From an uncultured Sphingomonadales bacterium (GTDB lineage Bacteria > Pseudomonadota > Alphaproteobacteria > Sphingomonadales > Sphingomonadaceae), in the NCBI GenBank assembly GCA_903828025.1, contig CAIKKO010000437.1, positions 1 through 9,327 of the forward strand: a stretch of 9,327 nt of DNA. Reading direction: 5' to 3'. The notes under the pieces were generated by a model that was given only the letters and a program-made list of their open reading frames with translations, ran no database searches and had not been told where the DNA came from. Positions 1-5,666 of the stretch are shown here, piece by piece (positions within the stretch are counted from its first letter, which is position 1; each line of letters starts with the position of its first letter). The position numbers and the translations under genes are program-made.

Positions 1-167
1 GCGACTGGCCGCCCGCCGCTCGAAAGATCGTGCTTGGAGGAAAACACCGTCTCCGGCGCGTCTTCCTGCAAAGTGCTCCATTCGGCGCAATCGGGGCATT
101 GCCCCTGCCAGCGCAGCGAGACACCCCCGCAGGCCTGACAGACATATCGGCGTTTGGGCTTGACCAT
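1..167 (-). CDS. radA: DNA repair protein RadA, N-terminal part (cut by window edge)
   Basis: Fifty-five codons are visible, from an ATG at 167 reading left off the window. The product begins MVKPKRRYVCQACGGVSLRW and carries a four-cysteine zinc finger: C10/C13 and C24/C27, with the second pair in the context QGQCPDCAEW. This is the hallmark N-terminus of RadA (Sms). In that family the zinc finger is followed by a RecA-like ATPase core and a Lon-protease-like domain, in a protein of about 450 residues; those parts lie outside the window. RadA is a hexameric DNA helicase that promotes branch migration and processing of recombination intermediates in the cytoplasm. No strong Shine-Dalgarno sequence precedes the ATG (the leader reads GATCGCGGGT before it). 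The gene follows the tRNA-Leu on the same strand. The family call is confident; nothing can be said about intactness downstream. Confidence 0.93.
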   Translation of the reverse strand, partial: MVKPKRRYVCQACGGVSLRWQGQCPDCAEWSTLQEDAPETVFSSKHDLSSGGRPV

Positions 168-184
168 ACCCGCGATCTAACGCG

Positions 185-212
185 AACATAGCGGGAACGC
201 AAGCGCCGCCAA
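185..212 (-). promoter_or_regulatory. Candidate promoter for radA
   Basis: Read on the minus strand, TTGGCGG (206-212) is followed after 13 bases by GCTATGTT (185-192). The first box matches the alphaproteobacterial -35 consensus TTGACGS at six of seven positions and the second matches GCTANAWC at five of seven. The implied transcript start, near 178, would leave a leader of only about ten bases before the radA ATG. The site lies just past the tRNA 3' end, so radA could also be reached by read-through from the tRNA. This is by-eye pattern matching and unproven. Confidence 0.33.
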
Positions 213-229
213 TGGCCAAAATCGGAATA

Positions 230-313
230 TGGTGCCCCTGGCCAGACTCGAACTGGCACATCTCTCGATAACCGATTTTGAGTCGGTCGCGTCTACCATT
301 CCACCACAGGGGC
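230..313 (-). tRNA. tRNA-Leu (anticodon CAA)
   Basis: The minus strand folds as a class II tRNA. The acceptor strands are GCCCCTG and CAGGGGC, followed by A and an encoded CCA (230-232). The D arm has GTG pairing with CGC around a loop containing GGTAGA. The anticodon arm is ACCGA, loop CTCAAAA, TCGGT, which places anticodon CAA at 278-280 (reads UUG, leucine). The extra arm of 13 bases has a small stem, ATC with GAT, around GAGA. The T arm is GCCAG, TTCGAGT, CTGGC. The long extra arm and the anticodon agree on leucine. The 3' CCA is encoded, so the tail need not be added by the CCA enzyme during first maturation. A -10-like GCTAAAGC lies at 318-325 just upstream, without a clear -35, so the tRNA may have its own promoter or be cut from the suhB transcript. 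Confidence 0.96.
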
Positions 314-357
314 ACGCGCTTTAGCGGAGGTCGCGATAGCCGCCCACGCGCAGCGTT

Positions 358-1209
358 TCAAGCTTTGGCGTTGGGTACGCGAATTGCGCCTGCCAGCATC
401 TTGTGCAGCTTCGAATGCAGCGCATCGTTGCCCGCCAGCACGGTCTCGTCGCAGATCGGCAGCGAGCGGCCGCGATAGTCGGACACGAACCCGCCCGCCT
501 CGCGCACCAGCAGGCAGCCTGCCGCCGTATCCCATGGCTGCAACGCGCTTTCCCAGAACCCGTCGTACCGGCCCGCAGCAACCCACGCGAGATCGAGCGC
601 GGCTGAGCCGAAGCGGCGAATGCCCGCCACGCGCGGGCCGAGTTCGTGGTAGATTCGCGTCCACTCGCCCATGTCACCCCGGCCCGAGAACGGGATGCCG
701 GTGGCGATCAGCGCCTCGTCCAGATTGCGCCGCGCGGAAACGCGCAAGCGCCGGTCCTGCAGCCATGCGCCGCTGTTCTTTTCGGCCCAGAAGCTCTCGT
801 CGGTGATCGGCTGGTACACAATCCCGGCGGTAACATCGCCCCAGCCCGATCCATCGGGGCCCTTCCCGTCCAGCGCCGGCTCCTGCACCGCGATCGAGAT
901 CGCGAAGTGCGGGATGCCGTGGAGGAAGTTGCTGGTGCCATCGAGCGGATCGATAATGAAGCGCGGTTTGCCCGACTCGCCTTCGATCCGGCCGCCTTCC
1001 TCGAGCTCAAAGCCCCAGCCCGGACGCGCCGCGCGCAGCTCGTCCCACAGCGTGCGCTCGGCGGCCTGATCGGCCTTCGAGACGAAATCCGCAGGGCCCT
1101 TGCGGCTCACCTGGAGGTGCTCGACCTCACCGAAATCGCGGCGCAGGCGCTGGCCGGCCTTGCGGGCCGCTTTCTCCATCACCCGCATCAGACCGGACAT
1201 TGCCGCCAT
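358..1209 (-). CDS. suhB: Inositol monophosphatase family protein (SuhB-like)
   Basis: The product is 283 residues, a normal family length. It shows the family's Mg-binding motifs in order: EEGG (E70/E71), IDPLDGTSNF (D87, D90, T92) and PWDTAAG (D227). These residues hold the metal ions and the attacking water that hydrolyse phosphate monoesters, classically inositol-1-phosphate. Bacterial members may also use other sugar phosphates, and E. coli SuhB has a role in rRNA transcription complexes, so the real substrate here is open. Residues 111-125 (PALDGKGPDGSGWGD) look longer than the usual short loop before the TAGIVYQP strand, probably a lineage insertion. The ATG at 1209 lies 6 bases after the efp stop. 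A second in-frame ATG (residue 4, codon ending at 1200) is an alternative start. The spacing suggests co-transcription with efp. The family is sure; the gene symbol is by family resemblance. Confidence 0.92.
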   Translation of the reverse strand: MAAMSGLMRVMEKAARKAGQRLRRDFGEVEHLQVSRKGPADFVSKADQAAERTLWDELRAARPGWGFELEEGGRIEGESGKPRFIIDPLDGTSNFLHGIPHFAISIAVQEPALDGKGPDGSGWGDVTAGIVYQPITDESFWAEKNSGAWLQDRRLRVSARRNLDEALIATGIPFSGRGDMGEWTRIYHELGPRVAGIRRFGSAALDLAWVAAGRYDGFWESALQPWDTAAGCLLVREAGGFVSDYRGRSLPICDETVLAGNDALHSKLHKMLAGAIRVPNAKA

Positions 1210-1215
1210 GCCGGG

Positions 1216-1779
1216 TCAGCCCACCTTGCCGACGTAGGTGCGCTCGTAAACGTCCACCACGATCCGCGTGCCGCTGGCGATGAACGGCGGCACCATCACG
1301 CGCACGCCGTTGTCGAGAATCGCGGGCTTGAAGCTGGAGGAGGCGGTCTGCCCCTTCACCACCGCATCGGCCTCCACGATCGTCGCCTCGACCTGTTCGG
1401 GCAGCTGCACCGAGATCGGGCGTTCGTCATACATTTCGAGCAGCACGGTCATGCCGTCGGTCAGGAAGGCGACCGCTTCGCCAATCAGGTCGGCGGGCAG
1501 CGTGATCTGGTCGTAGGTTTCCACGTCCATGAAGATCAGGTCGTCGCCTTCCTTGTAGAGGAACTGGAAATCCTTGGTGTCGAGCCGCACGCGCTCGATG
1601 GTATCCTGGCTGCGGAAGCGCACGTTGGTCTTGCGGCCGTCGATGAGGTTCTTCATCTCGACCTGCATGAACGCGCCGCCCTTGCCAGGCTGCGTGTGCT
1701 GGGTCTTGGCAACTTTCCAGATGCCCTTTTCGTATTCCAGGATATTGCCCGGACGGATGTCCACGCCGCTGATCTTCAT
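1216..1779 (-). CDS. efp: Translation elongation factor P
   Basis: The product is 187 residues, typical for EF-P. It begins MKISGVDIRPGNILEYEKGI, followed by the KOW-like domain I with the tip loop HTQPGKGGAF. K33 in that loop is the position modified in many bacteria. Two OB-fold domains follow, ending in the conserved stretch VRVMVPPFIASGTRIVVDVYERTYVGKVG near the C-terminus. EF-P binds between the P and E sites of the ribosome and rescues stalling at consecutive prolines. I chose the ATG at 1779, which gives the standard family N-terminus; an upstream in-frame ATG at 1812 would add 11 residues unlike EF-P. Shine-Dalgarno pairing is weak (CAGGGC about 10 bases upstream). No lysine-modification gene (epmA/epmB-like) is in view. 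suhB follows 6 bases downstream. Identification is certain. Confidence 0.97.
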   Translation of the reverse strand: MKISGVDIRPGNILEYEKGIWKVAKTQHTQPGKGGAFMQVEMKNLIDGRKTNVRFRSQDTIERVRLDTKDFQFLYKEGDDLIFMDVETYDQITLPADLIGEAVAFLTDGMTVLLEMYDERPISVQLPEQVEATIVEADAVVKGQTASSSFKPAILDNGVRVMVPPFIASGTRIVVDVYERTYVGKVG

Positions 1780-1827
1780 GATGGAAAGAGCCCTGATTGA
1801 TGGGGATGCCAAGGAGAAAGAGCGCGC

Positions 1828-1856
1828 GCCTTAGCGCCAAGCGGCGATTGCTTCAA
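1828..1856 (-). promoter_or_regulatory. Candidate promoter for efp-suhB
   Basis: On the minus strand TTGAAGC (1850-1856) is followed after 14 bases by GCTAAGGC (1828-1835). This fits the alphaproteobacterial housekeeping pattern (TTGACGS, 10-14, GCTANAWC) with two or fewer mismatches per box. The predicted transcript start, near 1821, would give a leader of about 42 bases before the efp ATG. The -35 box overlaps a similar site on the other strand. Unproven. Confidence 0.42.
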
Positions 1857-1877
1857 GCCGCTGTCGCATGCTAGCCC
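1852..1877 (+). promoter_or_regulatory. Candidate promoter for the small secreted protein gene
   Basis: On the plus strand TTCAAGC (1852-1858) is followed after 11 bases by GCTAGCCC (1870-1877). Matches to the alphaproteobacterial consensus are partial. The -10-like box ends 7 bases before the ATG at 1885, so a transcript from here would be leaderless or nearly so, in keeping with the lack of a Shine-Dalgarno sequence. The -35 shares the bases TTCAA with the opposite-strand efp site. Unproven. Confidence 0.28.
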
Positions 1878-1884
1878 GCACGCC

Positions 1885-2280
1885 ATGACTATGCGCCTCG
1901 CTCTTGCCCTCCCCTGCGCCCTCATTCTGGCCGCCCCCGCCGCCGCTGCCCCCGGCGGCGCGATGTGGACGATCAGTCAGGGCCGCTGGACGTGCGAGCT
2001 GCCGGGCGACGCTTCGACCCCGCCGACACCCCAGCCTGCGGGCAATTTCAGCATTGTCCCCGATTCCAGCTATATCGCGGCGAGCGGCGGGCGCGGTGCC
2101 TATCTGCTGCTGGGCGATCGCTTCACCATGACCTCGGGCCCGTTTGCCGGGCAGCGGTTCACCAAAGTCGGCGGCGCGATGCTGGTCCGGCTCGGCCCCG
2201 ATGGCCAGCGTGAACCCCTGCGCTGCGTGCGCGCGGGCGCGGTGCGCGATGATTTTGGTGACGCGGCCAGCGCGCCCTAA
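1885..2280 (+). CDS. Small secreted protein of unknown function
   Basis: I do not recognise this 131-residue product. It starts with a clear Sec signal peptide: MTMRLALALPCALILAAPAAAA has one Arg, a hydrophobic core and small residues, with probable cleavage around residues 20-22. C11 lies within the hydrophobic core and lacks a lipobox after it, so it is not an obvious lipoprotein. The mature part of about 109 residues has two cysteines, C37 (WTCELPG) and C114 (LRCVR), which could form a disulfide in the periplasm. A central segment GGRGAYLLLGDRFTMTSGPF is followed by GQRFTKVGGAMLVRL, alternating short hydrophobic strands with glycines and suggesting a small beta-rich fold. No catalytic motif is visible. 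An alternative start at 1891 would only shorten the signal. No Shine-Dalgarno sequence precedes either ATG. That it is a real gene is supported by the signal peptide and composition; its role is unknown. Confidence 0.78.
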   Translation: MTMRLALALPCALILAAPAAAAPGGAMWTISQGRWTCELPGDASTPPTPQPAGNFSIVPDSSYIAASGGRGAYLLLGDRFTMTSGPFAGQRFTKVGGAMLVRLGPDGQREPLRCVRAGAVRDDFGDAASAP

Positions 2281-2912
2281 CGCTCGGCCAGGCCCGCGTT
2301 GATCGCTGCGGTGAACGCCTGAACCGCCGCCGCTTCGTCCCCGCCCCACACGGCATGGCTCACAGCGAGGAAATCCGCGCCTGCTGCAACCAGCGGCGCG
2401 CAGTTCGTCGGCGTGATCCCGCCAATGGCCACGCACGGCAGCTCGAACAGCATCGACCACCATTGCAGCAAATCGGGCCCTGCGACATGGCGCGTGTCCT
2501 TGGTGGAGCTCGGGAAAAACGCCCCGAACGCGACATAGTCGGCCCCTGCCTCGCCTGCTTCCATCGCGAGATGGCGGCTGGCGTGGCACGTCACGCCGAT
2601 CTGCGCCTCGCGCCCCAGCCGCGCGCGGGCATCGGCGACACTGCCGTCATCCTGCCCGAGATGCACCCCGTCCGCACCGAGCCGCTTGGCCAGGCCGACG
2701 GAGTCGTTGATGATGAAGGCCACCTCGCGGTCGGCACAGATACGTTGGAGCGGCTCGGCAAGCCGCGCAGCATCGTGCTCGGGCACGTCCTTCACGCGGA
2801 ACTGGAACGCAGCGATCTCGCCCGCATCGAGCGCGCGGGCGAGCCGATCAGCAAACCCGCCGCCCACATCGAGCGGCGAGATCAGGTAGAGCTGGCAGGA
2901 AGGATCAGGCAT
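2277..2912 (-). CDS. thiE: Thiamine phosphate synthase
   Basis: The product is 211 residues, the usual ThiE length, and a single TIM barrel. Family motifs appear in order: FQFRVKD (R39, K41), INDSVGLAKRLGADGVHLGQDD (D70 and D89 for magnesium), GVTCHA (105-111), ADYVAFGAFFPSSTK (124-138, with K138) and VAIGGIT (161-167). The enzyme joins the hydroxymethylpyrimidine diphosphate and the thiazole phosphate carboxylate to make thiamine monophosphate in the cytoplasm. TenI-like thiazole tautomerases are close relatives, but the full pyrophosphate-binding set favours ThiE. AGGGG (2919-2923) lies 6 bases before the ATG at 2912. It follows fda by 50 bases, last in the metabolic block. Its stop overlaps the stop of the convergent secreted-protein gene by 4 bases. 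No other thiamine gene is in view. Confident. Confidence 0.93.
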   Translation of the reverse strand: MPDPSCQLYLISPLDVGGGFADRLARALDAGEIAAFQFRVKDVPEHDAARLAEPLQRICADREVAFIINDSVGLAKRLGADGVHLGQDDGSVADARARLGREAQIGVTCHASRHLAMEAGEAGADYVAFGAFFPSSTKDTRHVAGPDLLQWWSMLFELPCVAIGGITPTNCAPLVAAGADFLAVSHAVWGGDEAAAVQAFTAAINAGLAER

Positions 2913-2940
2913 CGCCTGCCCCTAGCCCGCACGCGCTCGC

Positions 2941-2954
2941 AGCGCAAATGCGCT
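2941..2954. repeat. Short inverted repeat between fda and thiE
   Basis: AGCGCA and TGCGCT pair around a 2-base centre within the 50-base fda-thiE gap. In RNA this would be a small GC-rich hairpin. There is no T tract after it, so it is unlikely to be a full terminator; it could affect mRNA decay or thiE expression. Chance is quite possible at this size. Confidence 0.4.
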
Positions 2955-2962
2955 CAGAGTTT

Positions 2963-3862
2963 TCAGGCGCTGAACTTCACGGTCGAGCCGTGGTGGATCT
3001 CGGCAATCGCCGTGCCCAGCGCCGCGTCGAACTCGTCGTCGCTCATCTGGTGGCGCAAGTCTTCCAGCAGCGCGCGGCTGAAGCTGGCGATGATGCCGTG
3101 GTTCTTGGCGAGCTCGACACAGGCATCGCCCCGGCTGAAGCCGCCCGAAAGCGCGACCACGCGCAGCACCGCCGGGTGCGCGGTCAGCGGCGCGAACAGG
3201 CCGGACTCGACCGGCAGCGAAAGCTTGAGCATGACCTTGGTGCCCTCAGGCAGCGCATCCAGCGCCTTGGTCAGTTCGTCGAGCAGGATCGCGTCGCATT
3301 CGGCGCGCGTCTCGCTCTTGATGTTCACTTCGGGTTCGATGATCGGCATCAGCCCGTGGGCGAGCACTTCAGCGCCGAGTTCGAACTGCTGCGCAACCAC
3401 GGCAGCAATGCCGGTGCGGCTGGCGGAATGGATCACCGAGCGCTCCTTGGTGCCGAACACGCCGAGCGACTTGGCATGGGTCAGCAGTTCGCCAAGGCCC
3501 TTGATCGGCTTCATCAGCTGCACGCCGTCCGCCTCGGCCTCAAGCCCCTGGTCGATCTTGAGGAACGGCACCACGCCCTGCTCGATCAGCGCGGTCGGCA
3601 CCGGCACGCCGTCGACGTCCCCGTTCATGGTGCGCTCGAACAGGATCGCGCCGATGACTTTCTCGCCCGAAAACGCACCCGAACGGATGATGCGGCAGCG
3701 CATATCGTGGATCAGGCCGAACATTTCCTCGTCCGAGCCCCACGCGCCTTCTTCCACGCCGTAGCCCTTGAGCGCCTTGGGGGTCGACCCGCCGCTCTGG
3801 TCCAGCGCCGCGATAAAGCCGTCACCGGCCGCAATTTTCGCCATCATGTCCGCGTAGTGCAT
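2963..3862 (-). CDS. fda: Class I fructose-bisphosphate aldolase
   Basis: The product is 299 residues, right for the bacterial class I (Schiff-base) aldolase. It shows ALDQSGGSTPKAL near the start (D21), FGTKERSVI (K139, R141), IEPEVN (E176, E178), VMLKLSLP with the probable Schiff-base lysine K213, and ALSGGFSRG, which binds phosphate. The enzyme cleaves or forms fructose-1,6-bisphosphate from dihydroxyacetone phosphate and glyceraldehyde-3-phosphate without a metal. I chose the ATG at 3862 because GAGGGG (3868-3873) lies 5 bases upstream and the N-terminus MHYADMMAKI fits the family. The open frame continues upstream to 4081, but that part overlaps pgk and is non-coding in character. A 112-base gap separates it from pgk, with a candidate promoter and a perfect palindrome, so it may be controlled separately. 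Certain as to family. Confidence 0.95.
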   Translation of the reverse strand: MHYADMMAKIAAGDGFIAALDQSGGSTPKALKGYGVEEGAWGSDEEMFGLIHDMRCRIIRSGAFSGEKVIGAILFERTMNGDVDGVPVPTALIEQGVVPFLKIDQGLEAEADGVQLMKPIKGLGELLTHAKSLGVFGTKERSVIHSASRTGIAAVVAQQFELGAEVLAHGLMPIIEPEVNIKSETRAECDAILLDELTKALDALPEGTKVMLKLSLPVESGLFAPLTAHPAVLRVVALSGGFSRGDACVELAKNHGIIASFSRALLEDLRHQMSDDEFDAALGTAIAEIHHGSTVKFSA

Positions 3863-3877
3863 GGGAGCCCCTCTGGT

Positions 3878-3895
3878 CGTGCATTCGAATGCACG
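3878..3895. repeat. Perfect 18-bp palindrome in the fda leader
   Basis: CGTGCATTCGAATGCACG reads the same on both strands. It lies between the candidate fda promoter and the ribosome binding site, 16 bases upstream of the start codon. As DNA it could be an operator for a dimeric regulator. As RNA it folds into a 7-bp stem with a UCGA loop ending 4 bases before the Shine-Dalgarno sequence. Which of these, if either, is real cannot be told from one sequence. Confidence 0.6.
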
Positions 3896-3925
3896 GCGCT
3901 CATAGTCAGCCGCTCTTCGCACTGC

Positions 3926-3954
3926 AATATAGCAGCGCGATGTCAGGCGATTAA
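3926..3954 (-). promoter_or_regulatory. Candidate promoter for fda(-thiE)
   Basis: On the minus strand the -10 region GCTATATT contains TATATT (3926-3931), five of six to TATAAT and six of seven to the alphaproteobacterial GCTANAWC. The -35 match, TTAATC (3949-3954) with 17-base spacing, is poor. The transcript would start near 3918, giving a leader of about 57 bases that includes the 18-bp palindrome. A good -10 with a poor -35 would suit a regulated promoter. Unproven. Confidence 0.4.
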
Positions 3955-3974
3955 TTTCGCATCTCAGCCGAAAT

Positions 3975-5174
3975 TCAACGCTGCAGTGCAGCAACACCCG
4001 GCAATTCGCGGCCTTCCATCCATTCAAGGAAGGCCCCGCCTGCGGTCGAGACATAGGTGAAGTCTTGCGCCGCGCCGGCATGGCTCAGCGCCGCGACGGT
4101 ATCGCCGCCGCCGGCCACCGAAACCAGCGAACCTTCGCGGGTCAGTGCCGCCGCCGTGCGCGCCAGCGCGACGGTTGCGGTATCGAACGGGGACGTTTCA
4201 AACGCGCCCATCGGCCCGTTCCACACCAGCGTCTTGCAGACCTTGAGCACATCGGCGAGCGCCTCGGTCGCAGCTGGACCGACATCAAGGATCATTTCAT
4301 CCGCCGCGACTTCGTGCACGTTGCAGGTGCGCAAGCTGGGCGGGTTGGCGGCGAATTCTTTCGACACCACCACATCATACGGCAAATGCACCGTGCAGCT
4401 GGCTGCATCCGCTGCGGTGAGGATTTCCTCCGCCGTCGCGGCCAGATCGTGCTCGCACAGCGACTTGCCGACATCCACACCCCGCGCCGCAAGGAAGGTG
4501 TTGGCCATGCCGCCGCCGATGATCAGATGATCGACTTTGCCGACCAGATGGCGCAGCACGTCGAGCTTCGAGGAAACCTTGGCCCCGCCGACCACGGCGG
4601 CCACAGGATGCTCGGGATGATCGAGCGCCTTGCCCAGCGCCTCCAGTTCGGCCTGCATCGAGCGCCCGGCATAGGACGGCAGCAGATGCGCCAGCCCCTC
4701 GGTTGTCGCATGCGCGCGGTGCGCAGCGGAAAAGGCGTCGTTCACATAGATATCGGCGTTGGCCGCAATCGCCTTGGCGAGTTCGGGATCGTTCTTTTCC
4801 TCGCCCTTCCAGAACCGGGTGTTTTCCAGAAGCGCGATCCCGCCCTCGGGCAGGATGCCGACCACTTGCGCCACCACCGGCCCGGCGATCTCGGACACGA
4901 ACATGACCTCGCGGCCCAGCACTTGCTCGACCGCGCCGACCACCATCGACAGCGACTGGGTCGAAACGCGCTCGCCCTTGGGACGGCCGAAGTGCGCGAG
5001 CAGCAGGACTTTGGCCCCGGCATCGGAAAGTTCGAGAATGGTCGGCCTGGCCGCGCGCACGCGGGTGTCGTCGGTCACCGCCCCGTCCTGCATCGGCAGA
5101 TTGAGGTCCAAGCGCAACAGCACGACTTTGCCGCGCACATCACCGAGGTCATCAAGGGTCTTGAAAGCGCTCAT
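3975..5174 (-). CDS. pgk: Phosphoglycerate kinase
   Basis: The product is 399 residues, the standard length, with both lobes present. The N-terminal lobe carries RLDLN (R21, D23, N25), AHFGRPKG (H61, R64), ENTRFWKGEEKN (R120) and NDAFSAAHRAHAT (R153), which bind 3-phosphoglycerate. The C-terminal lobe carries VVGGAKVSSKL, IIGGGMANTFL, VWNGPMGAFE and SVAGGGDTVAAL, which bind the nucleotide and transition-state phosphate. It transfers phosphate between 1,3-bisphosphoglycerate and ADP, reversibly, in the cytoplasm. The ATG at 5174 overlaps the stop of the preceding MOSC gene as ATGA, so translation is probably coupled. gap lies one gene further upstream; the two catalyse adjacent steps. Certain. 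Confidence 0.98.
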   Translation of the reverse strand: MSAFKTLDDLGDVRGKVVLLRLDLNLPMQDGAVTDDTRVRAARPTILELSDAGAKVLLLAHFGRPKGERVSTQSLSMVVGAVEQVLGREVMFVSEIAGPVVAQVVGILPEGGIALLENTRFWKGEEKNDPELAKAIAANADIYVNDAFSAAHRAHATTEGLAHLLPSYAGRSMQAELEALGKALDHPEHPVAAVVGGAKVSSKLDVLRHLVGKVDHLIIGGGMANTFLAARGVDVGKSLCEHDLAATAEEILTAADAASCTVHLPYDVVVSKEFAANPPSLRTCNVHEVAADEMILDVGPAATEALADVLKVCKTLVWNGPMGAFETSPFDTATVALARTAAALTREGSLVSVAGGGDTVAALSHAGAAQDFTYVSTAGGAFLEWMEGRELPGVAALQR

Positions 5175-5662
5175 TGCTCGATCCTCACTTCATCGCCCAC
5201 GGCGATTTCGCCTTCGCTCAGCACCCGGCCGCAGACCCCGCCGCGCCAGTCCGGCGTCAGCTCGGCCCGCAAGCCTTCGCGCAGCGCATCCATGCGGCTG
5301 CATGGATCGCATTCGCAGCGTACTTCGATGCGCAGCCCTGCGCCAATCGCAATCACCGCTCCCGGCTGGCGCGGCAGGCGAATACCCGAAACCAGCAGAT
5401 TGGCGCGCCGGTCGGACCAGACCAGCCCATCCGCATCACCGCCCAGCTCTTGCAGCGCCAAGGCCCAGTTTTCCGCCTCGATCACCGTGATCTGGCGGTT
5501 GCCTTTCTTGCCCGAAGGCACCGGCCCTCGGCAATCGCCCTCCAGCCCCATGTCCGGGGTGACGCGCGCGCGCTGCAAGGTTTCCATCGGGCCACGGGAC
5601 ACCTTGTGCCGAGCGATTCCGGCAAGCTGTCCCGCCGCGCCCCCGGAAACCGGCATCGTCAT
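5171..5662 (-). CDS. MOSC-domain protein (YiiM-like)
   Basis: This 163-residue product is essentially a single MOSC domain. Visible family features are LEGDCRG (40-46), NRQITVIEAENW (55-66), RRANLLVSGIRLP (85-97), the cysteine motif CECDPCSRMD (C116, C118, C121) and RGGVCGRVLSEGEIAVGD near the C-terminus. MOSC domains occur at the end of molybdenum-cofactor sulfurases and as stand-alone proteins such as YiiM, where a conserved cysteine is thought to carry or bind sulfur. The exact substrate of this stand-alone form is not known. It starts 4 bases after the gap stop and ends in an ATGA overlap with pgk, so it is inside the glycolytic transcript. ATG at 5662 is taken as start; a second ATG two codons later (5656) is equally possible, and neither has a clear Shine-Dalgarno sequence. 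The domain call is confident; the function in this context is unknown. Confidence 0.88.
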   Translation of the reverse strand: MTMPVSGGAAGQLAGIARHKVSRGPMETLQRARVTPDMGLEGDCRGPVPSGKKGNRQITVIEAENWALALQELGGDADGLVWSDRRANLLVSGIRLPRQPGAVIAIGAGLRIEVRCECDPCSRMDALREGLRAELTPDWRGGVCGRVLSEGEIAVGDEVRIEQ

Positions 5663-5666
5663 CGGC

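Noticed and set aside
169..195. CCCGC/GCGGG inverted repeat between radA and the tRNA as a terminator
   Set aside because: Only 5 pairs with a loop of about 17 bases and no T run; within GC-rich DNA this is expected by chance.
230..357. tRNA-Leu as an integration site for a mobile element
   Set aside because: No integrase gene, no second copy of the tRNA 3' end and only core genes on both sides within the window.
646..1800. A plus-strand open frame of 384 codons opposite suhB and efp
   Set aside because: Same cause: it mirrors two certain minus-strand genes, crosses their junction and shows no recognisable domain or ribosome site.
1831..2589. A minus-strand open frame of 252 codons covering the secreted-protein gene and the end of thiE
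   Set aside because: It runs in a different frame from thiE and opposite the plus gene. The plus gene has a proper signal peptide, whereas this product has an Arg/Gly-rich random look.
3953..3975. Inverted repeat AATTTCG/CGAAATT with a 9-base loop at the pgk stop, as a terminator
   Set aside because: The stem is AT-rich and no T tract follows on the minus strand; it is too weak to call an intrinsic terminator.
2355..4060. Plus-strand open frames of 469 and 370 codons opposite thiE and fda
   Set aside because: They overlap each other in different frames and lie on the antisense strand of confidently identified enzymes; composition is non-protein-like.
3863..4081. Upstream extension of fda by 73 codons
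   Set aside because: The extension overlaps the end of pgk and contains the candidate promoter and palindrome. The internal ATG at 3862 has a strong ribosome site and gives the normal family length.
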